DNA of 64,000 nt from NCBI GenBank assembly GCA_036961355.1, contig JBALVL010000016.1, positions 39,112-103,111 on the forward strand. The letters run 5' to 3'. Origin of the DNA: Motiliproteus sp036961355 (GTDB taxonomy: Bacteria; Pseudomonadota; Gammaproteobacteria; Pseudomonadales; Balneatricaceae). The notes beneath the pieces were generated by a model, which was not told the DNA's origin, searched no databases, and worked only from the letters and a program-made list of their open reading frames with translations. How positions within the stretch are numbered: position 1 is the first letter of the stretch; each line of letters begins with the position of its first letter. The translations under genes were made by a program, and so were the position numbers. Positions 44,043-53,427 of the stretch are shown one piece after another.

Positions 44043-46903
44043 GACAGTACCTCCGTCGTTCTTGTATCTGGATTATCGACTTGAGTCTCAGCTGTCTTAC
44101 TTCGACTGGCTTGGAAAAATCGCAACCGGTTGGCATTGCTAACCACCGTCACCGAAGACAGCGACATAGCCACGCCAGCGATGACTGGATTGAGCAGCAA
44201 GCCGGTCAGCGGAAAGAGCACACCCGCCGCGATCGGGATTCCCAAGCTGTTGTAGGCAAACGCCCCCCACAGATTCTGCTTGATGTTTTTCAGGGTGGCC
44301 CGGCTCAGTTCGATGGCGTCGGCAATACCGTGCAGGGAACCTCGCATCAGGGTGATGTCGGCACTTTCGATTGCCACATCGGTTCCTGAACCGATCGCAA
44401 ACCCCACATCCGCTTGGGACAAAGCGGGCGCGTCGTTGATACCATCACCGGCCATCCCCACGATCTCGCCCTGTGCTTGTAACCGACGAATTTCAGCCAA
44501 TTTGTCTTCGGGTAACAGTTGTGCGCGGAAATCGTCGATACCGGTCGCTAGAGCCACCGCTGCAGCTGTCGCCTGGTTGTCACCGGTCAACATCAGCACC
44601 TTGACGCCATCGTGTTGCAATCGCTGGATGGCGGCCAGGGCATCGGGCTTGAGCGGATCGGCGATCCCAAACAGAGCGCTCAGCTGCCCGTCTATGGCCA
44701 TATAAACGACGGTGCGTGCCTGCTCTTCCCAGCCTTGTGCTAAGGTTTTTGCCTGCTCGATATTAATAGCTTCCTGCGCCATCAGGCGCGGATTGCCGAT
44801 CAGAACGCACTGCCCTTCAATAGTGGCCTGGAGCCCTAGACCGGATAACGCCTCGAACTGATCCAGGCTCAGATCTACCGCATAGGTTTTGGCATAATCA
44901 ACGAGTGCTTCGCCAAGCGGATGTTCGGAACGGCTTTCCAACGTATGAAGCAAGGCTAGGGTGTGCTGCTCGCCCAGGGCGCCGAACAACTCCACCTCGG
45001 TGACCTCGGGCTGCCCGGCAGTCAGGGTGCCGGTCTTATCGACCACCACGGTGGTCAGACGGCTGGCTTTTTGTAACGCCTCGCCGTTGCGGATCAGGAT
45101 GCCGTGCTCAGCCGCCTTACCGACACCAATCATGGTGGAGATCGGCGTTGCCAGCCCCAACGCACAAGGACAGGCGATGATCAGCACCGTGGTGGCGGTC
45201 ACCAGCATATAAACAATCTGCGGTTCAGGGCCGAAGTTGTACCAGATCAAGGCAGTAAACACCGCGATCAGCAGCACCACCGGCACGAAAAACGAGGCGA
45301 TCTGATCTGCCAAACGGCTGATCGGCGGCTTGCTGTTTTGGGCCTTACGGACCATTTCGATAATCTGTGCCAGAACGGTCGTCTTGCCGACACGGGTGGC
45401 CTTAAACGTGAGTGCGCCGGTACGGTTCAAGGTGCCAGCGGACAACTCATCCCCCGCCGATTTTTTGACTGGCATCGGCTCGCCCGTCAGCATCGATTCA
45501 TCCAACGTGCTGTGGCCTTCGGTCACCACACCATCCACCGGAATCTGCTCGCCGGGGCGCACCTGGATCAGGTCATCTTGCTGCACCTGATCAATCGACA
45601 ACTCTCTAAACTCACCTTCTCTGAGCACGCGCGCCGTCTTGGTACGCAGGTCCAGCAACCGCTTGATCGCCTGGCTGGTACGTCCCCGGGCTTTGAGCTC
45701 CAGCGCCTGACCCAGGTTGATCAGACCGATAATCATCGCCGCCGCTTCAAAGTAAAGACCGCGTGCGGTTTCCGGCAGGATCTCCGGCATCAGTACCACC
45801 ACCATCGAGTAGAGCCAAGCAGCGCCGGTGCCGGTGGCGATCAGGGTATCCATATTGGCGTTGTGGTGCTGGAACGCTTTCCAGGCACCCATGTAAAAAT
45901 GACGCCCGGCTGTCAGCAATACCGCCAGGGTTAGCAGTCCGACCAAACCCCAGAGGCCGCGCTCCCAAGGTGAGGACACGCTCATGTCATGCACCAGACT
46001 GGTCACCATCAACGGAATACCCAGACCGAGACCGATCGCGGTGTTGATGATCTTGCGTTTGTATTCGGCAGCCTCGTTGGCCTCCTTCTGCCGTTCCGCC
46101 TGCTCCGGATCCTCGACTTCGCTGGCACCATAACCCGCGTCTGCTACCGCCTGAATCAGCGATGCCACTGCCAGATTTCCGGCAACCAAAGCACTGCGAC
46201 TACCAAAGTTGACATCGACACCGGTCACACCGGGCACCGTTTTCAGCGCGTCCTCAATGCTTTTGACGCAGCTAGCGCAGGTCATCCCCTCCAGAGACAG
46301 ATGGAATCGTTGCCCGGCTGCTGCGGACTCCAGTGCAGAGGGGGAAACCTCAGGCTCCGTGGCTAACGATGAGGCCAGTGGCTTTGACTCAACCGGCTCC
46401 TCGCTGACAGAGGGAACGACCGAAGATGTCTCCTTTTCAGAAGGGTCACTCTCAGTCAGATCCGTCTCAGAAAGAGGTAGAAGTTCGATACCGTAGCCTA
46501 AAGCGGACACCAGATCGATCAGCTGCTGAGAATCCAGCAGGCTATTAATGGAGAGGGTTTTAGCTTCAAAATCCGCCTCGGCCTGCGCTTGTGGATCGCG
46601 CTCCGCCAGCGCTTTACGCACCTTACTCAGACAACCGTTACACTTGATCCCCTCAACCTGGAACTGCTGTTGGCTGGTCATAACCAGGCGGGCCTGATAA
46701 CCCAGCTCCTCAATCTGTTCGATGACGTGTTCAGTACTCAATAATGAGTTGATCTTGGCAATTTTACGTTGCAGATCGACGCTGATCTCGGCCTCAGGGT
46801 CTGACTCCTGTAGCAACATGCGGATCTTGCTGACACAACCGTTGCAACTCACGCCTTGCAGAGACAAACAGATTGATGAGGCTACCCCTTTTTGTTCAAC
46901 CAT
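44039..46903 (-). CDS. copA: Copper-exporting P1B-type ATPase (CopA-type) with three HMA domains
   Basis: A 954-residue inner-membrane ATPase that pumps Cu(I) out of the cytoplasm. The N-terminus has HMA sites at CNGC (Cys20/Cys23), CNGC (Cys88/Cys91) and GMTCASC (Cys209/Cys212), separated by a Ser/Glu-rich linker. The core shows ACPCALGLATP (CPC), DKTGTLTAG (phospho-Asp), SEHPLGEAL and AGDGINDAPAL, plus TM7/TM8 motifs YNSLGIP and MSLSSVTVVSN. These mark class P1B-1. The first two HMA loops use CNGC rather than TCASC, so they may differ in partner or affinity. It overlaps merR by eight bases. Confidence 0.95.
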   Translation of the reverse strand: MVEQKGVASSICLSLQGVSCNGCVSKIRMLLQESDPEAEISVDLQRKIAKINSLLSTEHVIEQIEELGYQARLVMTSQQQFQVEGIKCNGCLSKVRKALAERDPQAQAEADFEAKTLSINSLLDSQQLIDLVSALGYGIELLPLSETDLTESDPSEKETSSVVPSVSEEPVESKPLASSLATEPEVSPSALESAAAGQRFHLSLEGMTCASCVKSIEDALKTVPGVTGVDVNFGSRSALVAGNLAVASLIQAVADAGYGASEVEDPEQAERQKEANEAAEYKRKIINTAIGLGLGIPLMVTSLVHDMSVSSPWERGLWGLVGLLTLAVLLTAGRHFYMGAWKAFQHHNANMDTLIATGTGAAWLYSMVVVLMPEILPETARGLYFEAAAMIIGLINLGQALELKARGRTSQAIKRLLDLRTKTARVLREGEFRELSIDQVQQDDLIQVRPGEQIPVDGVVTEGHSTLDESMLTGEPMPVKKSAGDELSAGTLNRTGALTFKATRVGKTTVLAQIIEMVRKAQNSKPPISRLADQIASFFVPVVLLIAVFTALIWYNFGPEPQIVYMLVTATTVLIIACPCALGLATPISTMIGVGKAAEHGILIRNGEALQKASRLTTVVVDKTGTLTAGQPEVTEVELFGALGEQHTLALLHTLESRSEHPLGEALVDYAKTYAVDLSLDQFEALSGLGLQATIEGQCVLIGNPRLMAQEAINIEQAKTLAQGWEEQARTVVYMAIDGQLSALFGIADPLKPDALAAIQRLQHDGVKVLMLTGDNQATAAAVALATGIDDFRAQLLPEDKLAEIRRLQAQGEIVGMAGDGINDAPALSQADVGFAIGSGTDVAIESADITLMRGSLHGIADAIELSRATLKNIKQNLWGAFAYNSLGIPIAAGVLFPLTGLLLNPVIAGVAMSLSSVTVVSNANRLRFFQASRSKTAETQVDNPDTRTTEVLS

Positions 46904-47321
46904 GATTCCGTTCCTCCTGATCGCTCCAGTGTTCGATTAACGGACAGATGGCATCGTCGCCCTGTTCGCCGTCTGGCATCTCCTCCCAAGCCACCATCGC
47001 GCGCTCCATTCGTGTCAATTGCTGCTTCAGTTCGGCAATCTGCTCACGCACCTTCGGTAGATGACTCGCCATCAGTCCACGCACCATGGGGCAAGGGGAC
47101 GTTCCGCGGTGCTGGTGGTGCACAATGGTCTCAACTTCGTGCAGCGTAAAACCCAGCAATCGCGCTTTCTGGATAAAGCACAGCTGCTTGAGGGCGTCGC
47201 CATCATAGAGCTGGTAACCATTGGCTGGATCACGTGTCGGGCTGAGCAGTCCAATCCGGGTATAATGACGCACCGTGTCTGCCGTCACGCAGGCCTGCCT
47301 GGCGAGTTCACTGACTTTCAT
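46896..47321 (-). CDS. MerR-family metal-responsive regulator of the copper ATPase operon
   Basis: A 141-residue regulator with an N-terminal winged helix (VSELARQACVTADTVRHYTRIGLL) and a dimerisation helix. Metal ligands are probably Cys77 (TSPCPMVRG) and Cys126 (AICPLIEHW). The CueR-type Cys112/Cys120 pair is absent, and the spacing resembles MerR/ZntR relatives. The ATG at 47321 is supported by alignment of the winged helix; upstream in-frame codons to 47348 are not. It is first in the operon, and its stop is inside the ATPase start. Its metal is likely copper by context. Confidence 0.88.
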   Translation of the reverse strand: MKVSELARQACVTADTVRHYTRIGLLSPTRDPANGYQLYDGDALKQLCFIQKARLLGFTLHEVETIVHHQHRGTSPCPMVRGLMASHLPKVREQIAELKQQLTRMERAMVAWEEMPDGEQGDDAICPLIEHWSDQEERNHG

Positions 47322-47367
47322 CGCTCTGTTCCCATTGGTTAAGTACAAGTGGTATTGGTTGTATTTG

Positions 47368-47399
47368 AGTGTACAACCAATGTGTTACACATAGGTCAA
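47368..47399 (-). promoter_or_regulatory. MerR-type promoter with long spacer upstream of merR
   Basis: On the - strand, TTGACC (47399-47394) and TACACT (47373-47368) are separated by 20 bases, the extended spacing used by MerR-family activators. The spacer holds the perfect palindrome ATGTGT-A-ACACAT (47380-47392). A second repeat, GGTTGTA / TACAACC (47357-47378), overlaps the -10. Confidence 0.7.
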
Positions 47400-47521
47400 G
47401 CTTGGTTTTGCTGTTCTGATGAATGAGTACAAAAAGGAATGCCTGCCATAGATCAACGACTGCCGTTTTCGGTCAGGGCAGATTGATTCCAGGCTAGCTC
47501 CATGCTTCGGAGCCTAGCTAG

Positions 47522-49396
47522 TTAGACCTGCTTCAGCCAATCAACAAAGTCATCGACATCAGGCACACCGATCAGGGTTTGATCAGCCTGAATAGCGCCC
47601 AGCCTGTCATACAGTATCAACGCAGGCGGTCCGATAATGCCGAAGGCTTTGTTCAACGCAATGGCATCGGCATCGTTGGCTGTCACGTCGACCTTGATCA
47701 GTACAAACCGTTTAAATTGCTGTTGAACGTCTCGGTCAACAAATACAAATGCTTCCAACTCTTTGCAGGTCACGCACCAGTCAGCATAAAAATCCAGCAC
47801 CACGGGCCGGTTCGCCGCTTTAGCCGACGCTAATAGCGGCTGTAACTGTTCCATAGCAGTCACCTTGGTAAACGCAACCAACGGTTGAGTCGTACTGTTT
47901 TCCCCCGCTAATACGCCGGCTAAAGGACGGATCAGGCTGCTGTTCCCCGCCGCTGCACCCAGCAACAAACTGACACCGTAGACAAGCAGCAGAACCCCCA
48001 AGCCTTTGCCTAGTTGAGGCCAACCAGCGGAGTCGGCAGGCAGACGATCAAGCACCCTAAGGTAGATCGAGGTCACCACCAGAACCGCGCCTAAAAGAAC
48101 CATCGTGATCACTGCCGGAACAATACGGTCGAGCATCCAGATCGCCATTAACAGCATCACCACGCCGAAACCCGCCTTGATCGTGACCATCCAATGCCCG
48201 GCTCTCGGTAGCAGTTTTCCTGCCGAGGTACCGATGATAATGAGCGGCAGACCCATGCCCAAACTTAAACTAAACAGGGCGGCACCACCGAGGATGGGAT
48301 CCCCTGTCTGACCGATATAAATCAGCGCACCCGCCAGCGGCGCGGCGACACAGGGACCGACGATCAACGCCGATAACACTCCCATCACGGCGACCCCCGC
48401 CAAACGACCACCCCGCTGCTGTCGGCTCAGCCTGGCAAGCCGATTCTGCACAACGGCGGGCATCTCAATGGCAAACAAACCGAACATCGACAACGCAAAG
48501 ACAACAAACATCAGACTGAACAGGCTGATGATCCAAGGGTTTTGGAAAGCCGCCTGAATATTGGCACCAAATAATCCCGCTGCAACGCCAGCCAAGGTAT
48601 ATGTCAGCGCCATAAACAACACGTAAACGCAGGAATAAACAAACGCTTGTCGAGTGGTTGCTTGGCCTTGATGCCCCACAATCACAGACGACAGAATCGG
48701 AATCATCGGGAACACGCAGGGCGTCAATGACAAGGCCAAGCCCGCAATAAAAAACAGTAGCAGAGTAAATAGGTAGCTACCCGAACTTAAGGCAGAAACA
48801 AAACGTTGTTGATCGGTTAACGACAGATCCAGGTAGCTCATTGTTGAGGTAGCGGATGACGAGTCACTCGGGGCTTGCGACAGTAACGTCCCGGTCTGAG
48901 GCACGGCGTTCAGGTTGACGGTCTTAGTTTCCGGGGGATAGCAGATACCGCCTTCCCAGCACCCTTGATACTCAACCTTGATTTCGGGGTTAGCCTCGCC
49001 ATTCAGGGCCTGCTGAATCGCGACCCAGACTTCGGCACTGTCAAAATAGACCCAGCTGCGACCATAGATTGCGTCCTCTTTTTCGACCGCAGCCTCTTTT
49101 TTAATATCGAGAACCGTCACCTTATCTGCGGTATGCAATTTAATTTTGTCACGGTAGAGGTAATAGCCATCGGGCATCTGCCAGTTAAGTACCAGCCTGC
49201 CAGGCTCCGGTTGGTTGTAATTAAATTGATAAGCTTCTTCGACAGTTAACGGGCTTTCGCTTTCACCTGTTAACGACTCCCACCAACCTGCATAAGCTGG
49301 GTTTACTAGAAAAACTGATAGCAAAAAGCCAGCTATCAACGGCTTTTGTTTGAAGAACCCAAACCATGTCAAAACTACACGAATGCGCCGATACAT
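47522..49396 (-). CDS. dsbD: Thiol:disulfide interchange protein DsbD
   Basis: A 624-residue membrane protein that carries electrons from cytoplasmic thioredoxin to the periplasm, for DsbC and cytochrome c maturation. There is a signal peptide (FLVNPAYAG), an N-terminal domain with CWEGGICYPPE, a membrane domain of about eight helices with LTPCVFPMIPI and VGPCVAAPLAG, and a C-terminal thioredoxin-like domain with DWCVTCKELEAF. Length is full. It is divergent from dsbC and sits between the copper operons; copper causes wrong disulfides, which explains the company. Confidence 0.95.
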   Translation of the reverse strand: MYRRIRVVLTWFGFFKQKPLIAGFLLSVFLVNPAYAGWWESLTGESESPLTVEEAYQFNYNQPEPGRLVLNWQMPDGYYLYRDKIKLHTADKVTVLDIKKEAAVEKEDAIYGRSWVYFDSAEVWVAIQQALNGEANPEIKVEYQGCWEGGICYPPETKTVNLNAVPQTGTLLSQAPSDSSSATSTMSYLDLSLTDQQRFVSALSSGSYLFTLLLFFIAGLALSLTPCVFPMIPILSSVIVGHQGQATTRQAFVYSCVYVLFMALTYTLAGVAAGLFGANIQAAFQNPWIISLFSLMFVVFALSMFGLFAIEMPAVVQNRLARLSRQQRGGRLAGVAVMGVLSALIVGPCVAAPLAGALIYIGQTGDPILGGAALFSLSLGMGLPLIIIGTSAGKLLPRAGHWMVTIKAGFGVVMLLMAIWMLDRIVPAVITMVLLGAVLVVTSIYLRVLDRLPADSAGWPQLGKGLGVLLLVYGVSLLLGAAAGNSSLIRPLAGVLAGENSTTQPLVAFTKVTAMEQLQPLLASAKAANRPVVLDFYADWCVTCKELEAFVFVDRDVQQQFKRFVLIKVDVTANDADAIALNKAFGIIGPPALILYDRLGAIQADQTLIGVPDVDDFVDWLKQV

Positions 49397-49479
49397 CTTT
49401 AAAGCCTCAATATCCTGAACTTTTTTAGGGGTTTAGATTCCAACTAAGTTCAATAACAATCACCATTGGAAGGCATAGC

Positions 49480-50199
49480 ATGAAAGCCAACATCATTCTC
49501 ATCCTGGCAAGCCTGTTGGGCAGCACGATCTCCCAAGCCGGAAGTGTCGAGGACAGCATCGCTGAAAAGCTTAAAAGCATCAGCCCTCAACTGCAGGCCC
49601 GTAGCGTAAAGCCAGCTCCTATCGACGGGTTCTATGTCGTGGTGCTGAGAGAAGGACAGATGATCTACACCGATAAAGAGGCGAGCTTCTTCTTTACTGG
49701 AGAGCTGTACCAGACCGGCCCAACGGGAATAACAAACCTCACAGAAAACAGCAAAAAATCGCTTCGTCTGTCGTTACTCAGCGATATTTCGTCAAGCGAA
49801 ACTATAAATTTCACACCTACAGGCGAGGTCAAAGCATCGATCGTCGTGTTCACAGATATCACTTGTGGTTACTGCCGCAAACTGCACAGCGAGATGGACG
49901 ATATCAACGCAAGGGGAATCGAAGTTCGTTACCTCGCTTTCCCCCGTGCAGGCATCAACTCTCAAGCCTACCGGGATATGGTTTCTGTCTGGTGTGCCGA
50001 CAACCCTCAGCAGGCGATGACCGATGCAAAACTTGGCCACCCGGTAGTATCCAAAGCGTGTGATAATCCGGTGGCTAGGCAGTATCAATTAGGCCAACAG
50101 TTTGATGTCGCAGGTACTCCAACATTAATTTTCGCCGATGGTTCGGTAGCCCCCGGTTACCTCCCTGCAGAGCGGCTGGCTGCCAAACTGGGGCTTTAG
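49480..50199 (+). CDS. dsbC: Thiol:disulfide isomerase DsbC
   Basis: A 239-residue periplasmic protein disulfide isomerase with a signal peptide ending SQAG. It has the N-terminal dimerisation domain and a thioredoxin fold with TCGYCRKLH; the cis-Pro loop is GTPTLIFADG. Together with the divergent dsbD it forms a repair pair for mispaired disulfides, a known copper stress in the periplasm. A cytochrome c gene follows on the other strand. Confidence 0.94.
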   Translation: MKANIILILASLLGSTISQAGSVEDSIAEKLKSISPQLQARSVKPAPIDGFYVVVLREGQMIYTDKEASFFFTGELYQTGPTGITNLTENSKKSLRLSLLSDISSSETINFTPTGEVKASIVVFTDITCGYCRKLHSEMDDINARGIEVRYLAFPRAGINSQAYRDMVSVWCADNPQQAMTDAKLGHPVVSKACDNPVARQYQLGQQFDVAGTPTLIFADGSVAPGYLPAERLAAKLGL

Positions 50200-50285
50200 T
50201 AGCCCCTGATACTGGAATAGTAACGACTAGCATGCGACTCAAAAAAGGAAGGAGTAGCGCCGTTTCATAACGCTACGACCCCCTA

Positions 50286-50687
50286 TTACATCCTGTGTGC
50301 TTTCTTCACAATGCCATTCTGCTTCTGAACCTCTCTGACAAAAGAAACAATACCGGTCATGTCTGAAAACCCAACATCGGGTTGCGGGGGCATGTTTCCG
50401 TATGTCCAATGGTGTTGCTGAACGCCCTTGGTAACAGCTCTGGAGAAAGAGCCATTATCATGGTGACCAGGGTTATAAATAGCATGAATCAGCGGCGGCC
50501 CCGCGAGTGTTCCTTCACCGTTTAAACCGTGACAGGAACCACACTTTTGATTAAAAATCTTCTGACCTGCAGCAGCTCGAGGTGATAATGAGCCGACTTT
50601 AACATCCACATGGCCGTTAAAATGATCAGCCCATACCGGTGAAGAACTCAAGGTAGAAATAAGTACTAACAAAACAACTCTTTTCAT
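50286..50687 (-). CDS. Periplasmic cytochrome c, family C copy 1
   Basis: A 133-residue monohaem cytochrome with a signal peptide ending VWADH. The haem motif is CGSCHG and it shares the pattern GPPL-H-x-x-Y-x-P-x-HH, then RAVTKGVQQHHW and GNMPPQPDV, with the gene at 55773. Soluble, as no lipobox is seen. It is the last gene of a likely operon starting at 52275. Confidence 0.88.
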   Translation of the reverse strand: MKRVVLLVLISTLSSSPVWADHFNGHVDVKVGSLSPRAAAGQKIFNQKCGSCHGLNGEGTLAGPPLIHAIYNPGHHDNGSFSRAVTKGVQQHHWTYGNMPPQPDVGFSDMTGIVSFVREVQKQNGIVKKAHRM

Positions 50688-50797
50688 AATTTATCCCTAT
50701 ATTTTGATTGTTTATCCTGTCAAATTCGCTAACTGCGCTGCCATGCAATGCCCGCCGTTAATTTAGTCGCCCACCATCGGCAATTATTCTGGGACAT

Positions 50798-51469
50798 TCA
50801 CCCGTCACTCCGCTTCGCGCTGCAAAGACGCCAAATACCCGCTGTAATTATTAAAATCAGGATGATGAAGCCATTGATCAGTAACGATTGTTCCATCGCC
50901 GCTTCTCCGAAATGCGCCAGCAAAAAGCTGGCTGGCAAGATACCCACCGATGTAGCAATGAAAAAACGTCCATAGCTCAGCTGAGTCACACCTGCGGCGT
51001 AACTCACCAAGTCAAAAGAGATAAAAGGCAACAACCGCGACAGCATCACCAACCACATCAACCGCTGCTGATCGCCCAGCTTCCAAGCCGGGAAGCGTTG
51101 ATCTAACCAATCATGGGCCGCATTAAAGCCCAGCACCCGCGCAATACCAAAAGCGACCGATGCCCCTAACAGCGCTCCAACGAACACATAAAAGGTGCCC
51201 TCGTAATGACCATATATGGCACCCGCAGCCATCGCGATTGGAGCACTCGGTAATGGACTAAAGACAATCGCAGCGCTCATAGCTGCAACGATAACCAATG
51301 GTCCGGCCATACCGGACTGCCTGGCGAGATCGATAATGACTTGTGGATCGCTCCAATCGAAACTGAAGGATAAGCTGAAATGATCTAACCAACTCCATAG
51401 CAAAAAAGCGCTAACAACGAAGACCATCAAGGCATAACGCAGCACTCTCTTTCCCTCAGAGTCAGTCAT
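50798..51469 (-). CDS. TVP38/TMEM64 (DedA-like) membrane protein, copy 2
   Basis: A 223-residue inner-membrane protein, closely related to the one at 33897 (shared IVFSPLPSAPIAMAAGAIYG, SRLLPFISFDLVSYAAG, VGILPASFLLAHFG). Its ATG follows the HMA-like gene's TAG directly. In this copy the HMA-like gene lies between it and cytochrome A; in copy 1 that slot is empty. Confidence 0.9.
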   Translation of the reverse strand: MTDSEGKRVLRYALMVFVVSAFLLWSWLDHFSLSFSFDWSDPQVIIDLARQSGMAGPLVIVAAMSAAIVFSPLPSAPIAMAAGAIYGHYEGTFYVFVGALLGASVAFGIARVLGFNAAHDWLDQRFPAWKLGDQQRLMWLVMLSRLLPFISFDLVSYAAGVTQLSYGRFFIATSVGILPASFLLAHFGEAAMEQSLLINGFIILILIITAGIWRLCSAKRSDG

Positions 51470-51820
51470 CTAATACCCCTTAGGCGGCTTATTGCAGCAA
51501 TGACTACTGGTTGATTGTGCATTGGCCGCTGTATTTTGATCGACAAATCGATACCACCGCAGGCACTGACGTTGCCAATAGCTACGACGGATAGAGATGT
51601 CGCTACGCTCTAGCAACTCAAGCACCCGATCAATCTGTATCTGACTGGCGTCGTATTTCACTGCGAGCCGGTCACGCGTTGTGATAACCGCTGACACCAT
51701 GCCTGGCAGCGCCCTAATACTGGCTAGCGTATTGGTCAGGTCTCCTATGCCAACATCAAGCAGTAGCTGTCGTTTCAAGACAAAACCATCGGCAATGGGA
51801 ACCGAGTCTTCACTGTCCAT
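51470..51820 (-). CDS. HMA-like protein with C-terminal HCCNK tail, copy 2
   Basis: A 116-residue soluble protein. The core (VSAVITTRDRLAVKYDAS, then a helix) fits a ferredoxin-like HMA fold, but neither Cys of a CxxC loop is present (LLLDVGIGDL). The C-terminus carries WYRFVDQN and HCCNKPPKGY, matching the tail of the gene at 42299. It lies 11 bases downstream of cytochrome A copy 2 and directly before TVP38 copy 2. Confidence 0.75.
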   Translation of the reverse strand: MDSEDSVPIADGFVLKRQLLLDVGIGDLTNTLASIRALPGMVSAVITTRDRLAVKYDASQIQIDRVLELLERSDISIRRSYWQRQCLRWYRFVDQNTAANAQSTSSHCCNKPPKGY

Positions 51821-51831
51821 TTCAATGCCCC

Positions 51832-52275
51832 CTACTGTTTATGCCGTCGCTGCCAAATCAGATAACCCTCGTCGGGCCACAGACTCTGAAACCATGCGAT
51901 AACGGCATCTACCTCCTGATCACTCAATTTGTCCTTCCAGGCAGGCATGCGACCATTGGTTCCTTCGTTGATGGTTTTTTTCAACATAGGGAACGGATGA
52001 TGCCACGCATGCGCGGTGCCGTTGAGCGGTGGTGGCGGATACAGGCCGTCCGCGTCAGGTTTGGTCCATTGCGGCGTGGCTTCAGCTTTCGCGCCATGAC
52101 AGTTAGCGCAATAGGTCTGATAGATCTGTTCTCCCTGCGCTACTTGCTCCTGAGTAAACCAGCGGCCAGTACTGCCATCCTCATGCCAAGGATCAAACTG
52201 TTCCGAACAGGCCTGAAGAAATCCCAGCGCAAACAGCCCCAGCACCAAGCGAGTAAATACTCGATAATTCGTCAT
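51832..52275 (-). CDS. Lipoprotein cytochrome c, family A copy 2
   Basis: A 147-residue monohaem cytochrome, paralogue of the one at 33441. The lipobox is LQAC and the haem motif CANCHG; YPPPPLNGTAHAWHHPFP and the distal region MPAWKDKLSDQ are kept. The start at 52275 gives the lipoprotein signal; the frame is open to a TTG at 52296. It leads a - strand set of cytochrome A, HMA-like, TVP38, cytochrome C. Confidence 0.9.
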   Translation of the reverse strand: MTNYRVFTRLVLGLFALGFLQACSEQFDPWHEDGSTGRWFTQEQVAQGEQIYQTYCANCHGAKAEATPQWTKPDADGLYPPPPLNGTAHAWHHPFPMLKKTINEGTNGRMPAWKDKLSDQEVDAVIAWFQSLWPDEGYLIWQRRHKQ

Positions 52276-52474
52276 ATAACTAACATCCGATATCAATGAT
52301 ATGTGCTAACAATGGTTAGCCGTTGGTAACACGCGATCCGACCCGTCATGCTAGGTCGAGCCATCGAACTGATGACTGTAACTAAGCGATAGCGATTGAT
52401 GTAAAGACACCTATCTCGATTATCGTTCCGCAATAACATTTGCAGAAAGGGAGATAAAAGGTGCGATCGAGAGG

Positions 52475-52852
52475 TTAAACTTGGGGAGGAGGATCAGGAG
52501 GGCTGAGCAGCGGGTCTATATGGTTGTTGATATATGCGACCACCGGCAACGTGACGATGCCACTATTCATGACACTCAGGAACCCCGGCACGGCCAAGGA
52601 ACCCGCGCACTCGGAGGGACATGGCTGGTGATTGCCATCAATACATACAGGCATAGATTCACAGGATGAATCGGACGTTTCCATTGCAGAAGGAATCTGC
52701 TGTATCGTACTGAAAAACTCCAACTCAGACGCAAGCGCAAACTGCTGACCCAGAATAAGCAGCGTTACCATACAAAATTTGATGATGCATTTTGCCACAT
52801 GTCCCCCTGCTAGCCTGGTGAATAACGTCCGGTGCGAGCTATTATCGCCCAT
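52475..52852 (-). CDS. Small Cys-rich exported protein, CopL-like, second half
   Basis: A 125-residue protein with a hydrophobic export segment (CMVTLLILGQQFALAS) and a Cys-rich patch (SCESMPVC, then QPCPSECAG), ending SPPDPPPQV. The layout is like the protein at 35285. It is divergent from cytochrome B copy 2. The start is uncertain, as the ATG at 52852 has no strong ribosome site. Confidence 0.5.
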   Translation of the reverse strand: MGDNSSHRTLFTRLAGGHVAKCIIKFCMVTLLILGQQFALASELEFFSTIQQIPSAMETSDSSCESMPVCIDGNHQPCPSECAGSLAVPGFLSVMNSGIVTLPVVAYINNHIDPLLSPPDPPPQV

Positions 52853-52929
52853 TTTAATGGACTTTGATAAGCTTGTTGTAATCAAATTCTTTTAAGATCT
52901 ATATTTAACGACTTTAAAGGACTTACATC

Positions 52930-53427
52930 ATGTATGGCGTGTTTAAGTCAGCCGCGCTCATCACCCTATCAACCGCCCTTAGCGGCTGCGGTATGGGGAT
53001 GGATCATTTCGATAACCGCTCCACCGGCCCAGCCAACTTCACCAGCAATGGTGAACGCATCTACTTCACCGGTGTTGGGCGTGATGACAGCCCCATCTCA
53101 ACTTCAGGAGGCAATATGCATCACGACATGCATTCGAGCGGTTGTGTATCGTGCCATGGCGCTGACCGTCAAGGCGGCGAGCGGATGTACCCCTTCTTCT
53201 GGATTCAGTCACCTGCGCTAACTGCCGATGCCCTGTTTGGTGACCACGATGACGGTCATGGTGACCACAGCAGCTATTCATCGACCTCACTGCGACGTGC
53301 AATCAGGGAAGGGGTTGATCCCAACGGTGAAGCGCTCGATAGCTCAATGCCCCGCTGGGTAATGGGTGAGCAGGATCTAAACGATCTTGTTCGTTACTTG
53401 AGGGGCGAGGGTATTGCTTCGCACTAA
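52930..53427 (+). CDS. Lipoprotein cytochrome c, family B copy 2
   Basis: A 165-residue lipoprotein (LSGC lipobox) with haem motif CVSCHG followed by ERMYPFFWIQSP. The His/Asp-rich loop GDHDDGHGDHSSY and the SMPRW methionine match the paralogue at 34643. It is the only + strand gene between the second-half - strand operons. Confidence 0.88.
   Translation: MYGVFKSAALITLSTALSGCGMGMDHFDNRSTGPANFTSNGERIYFTGVGRDDSPISTSGGNMHHDMHSSGCVSCHGADRQGGERMYPFFWIQSPALTADALFGDHDDGHGDHSSYSSTSLRRAIREGVDPNGEALDSSMPRWVMGEQDLNDLVRYLRGEGIASH

Noticed and set aside
45104..45934. A 276-codon open frame on the + strand
   Set aside because: It is fully antisense to the copper ATPase, has no family motif and arises from the GC bias of the real gene.
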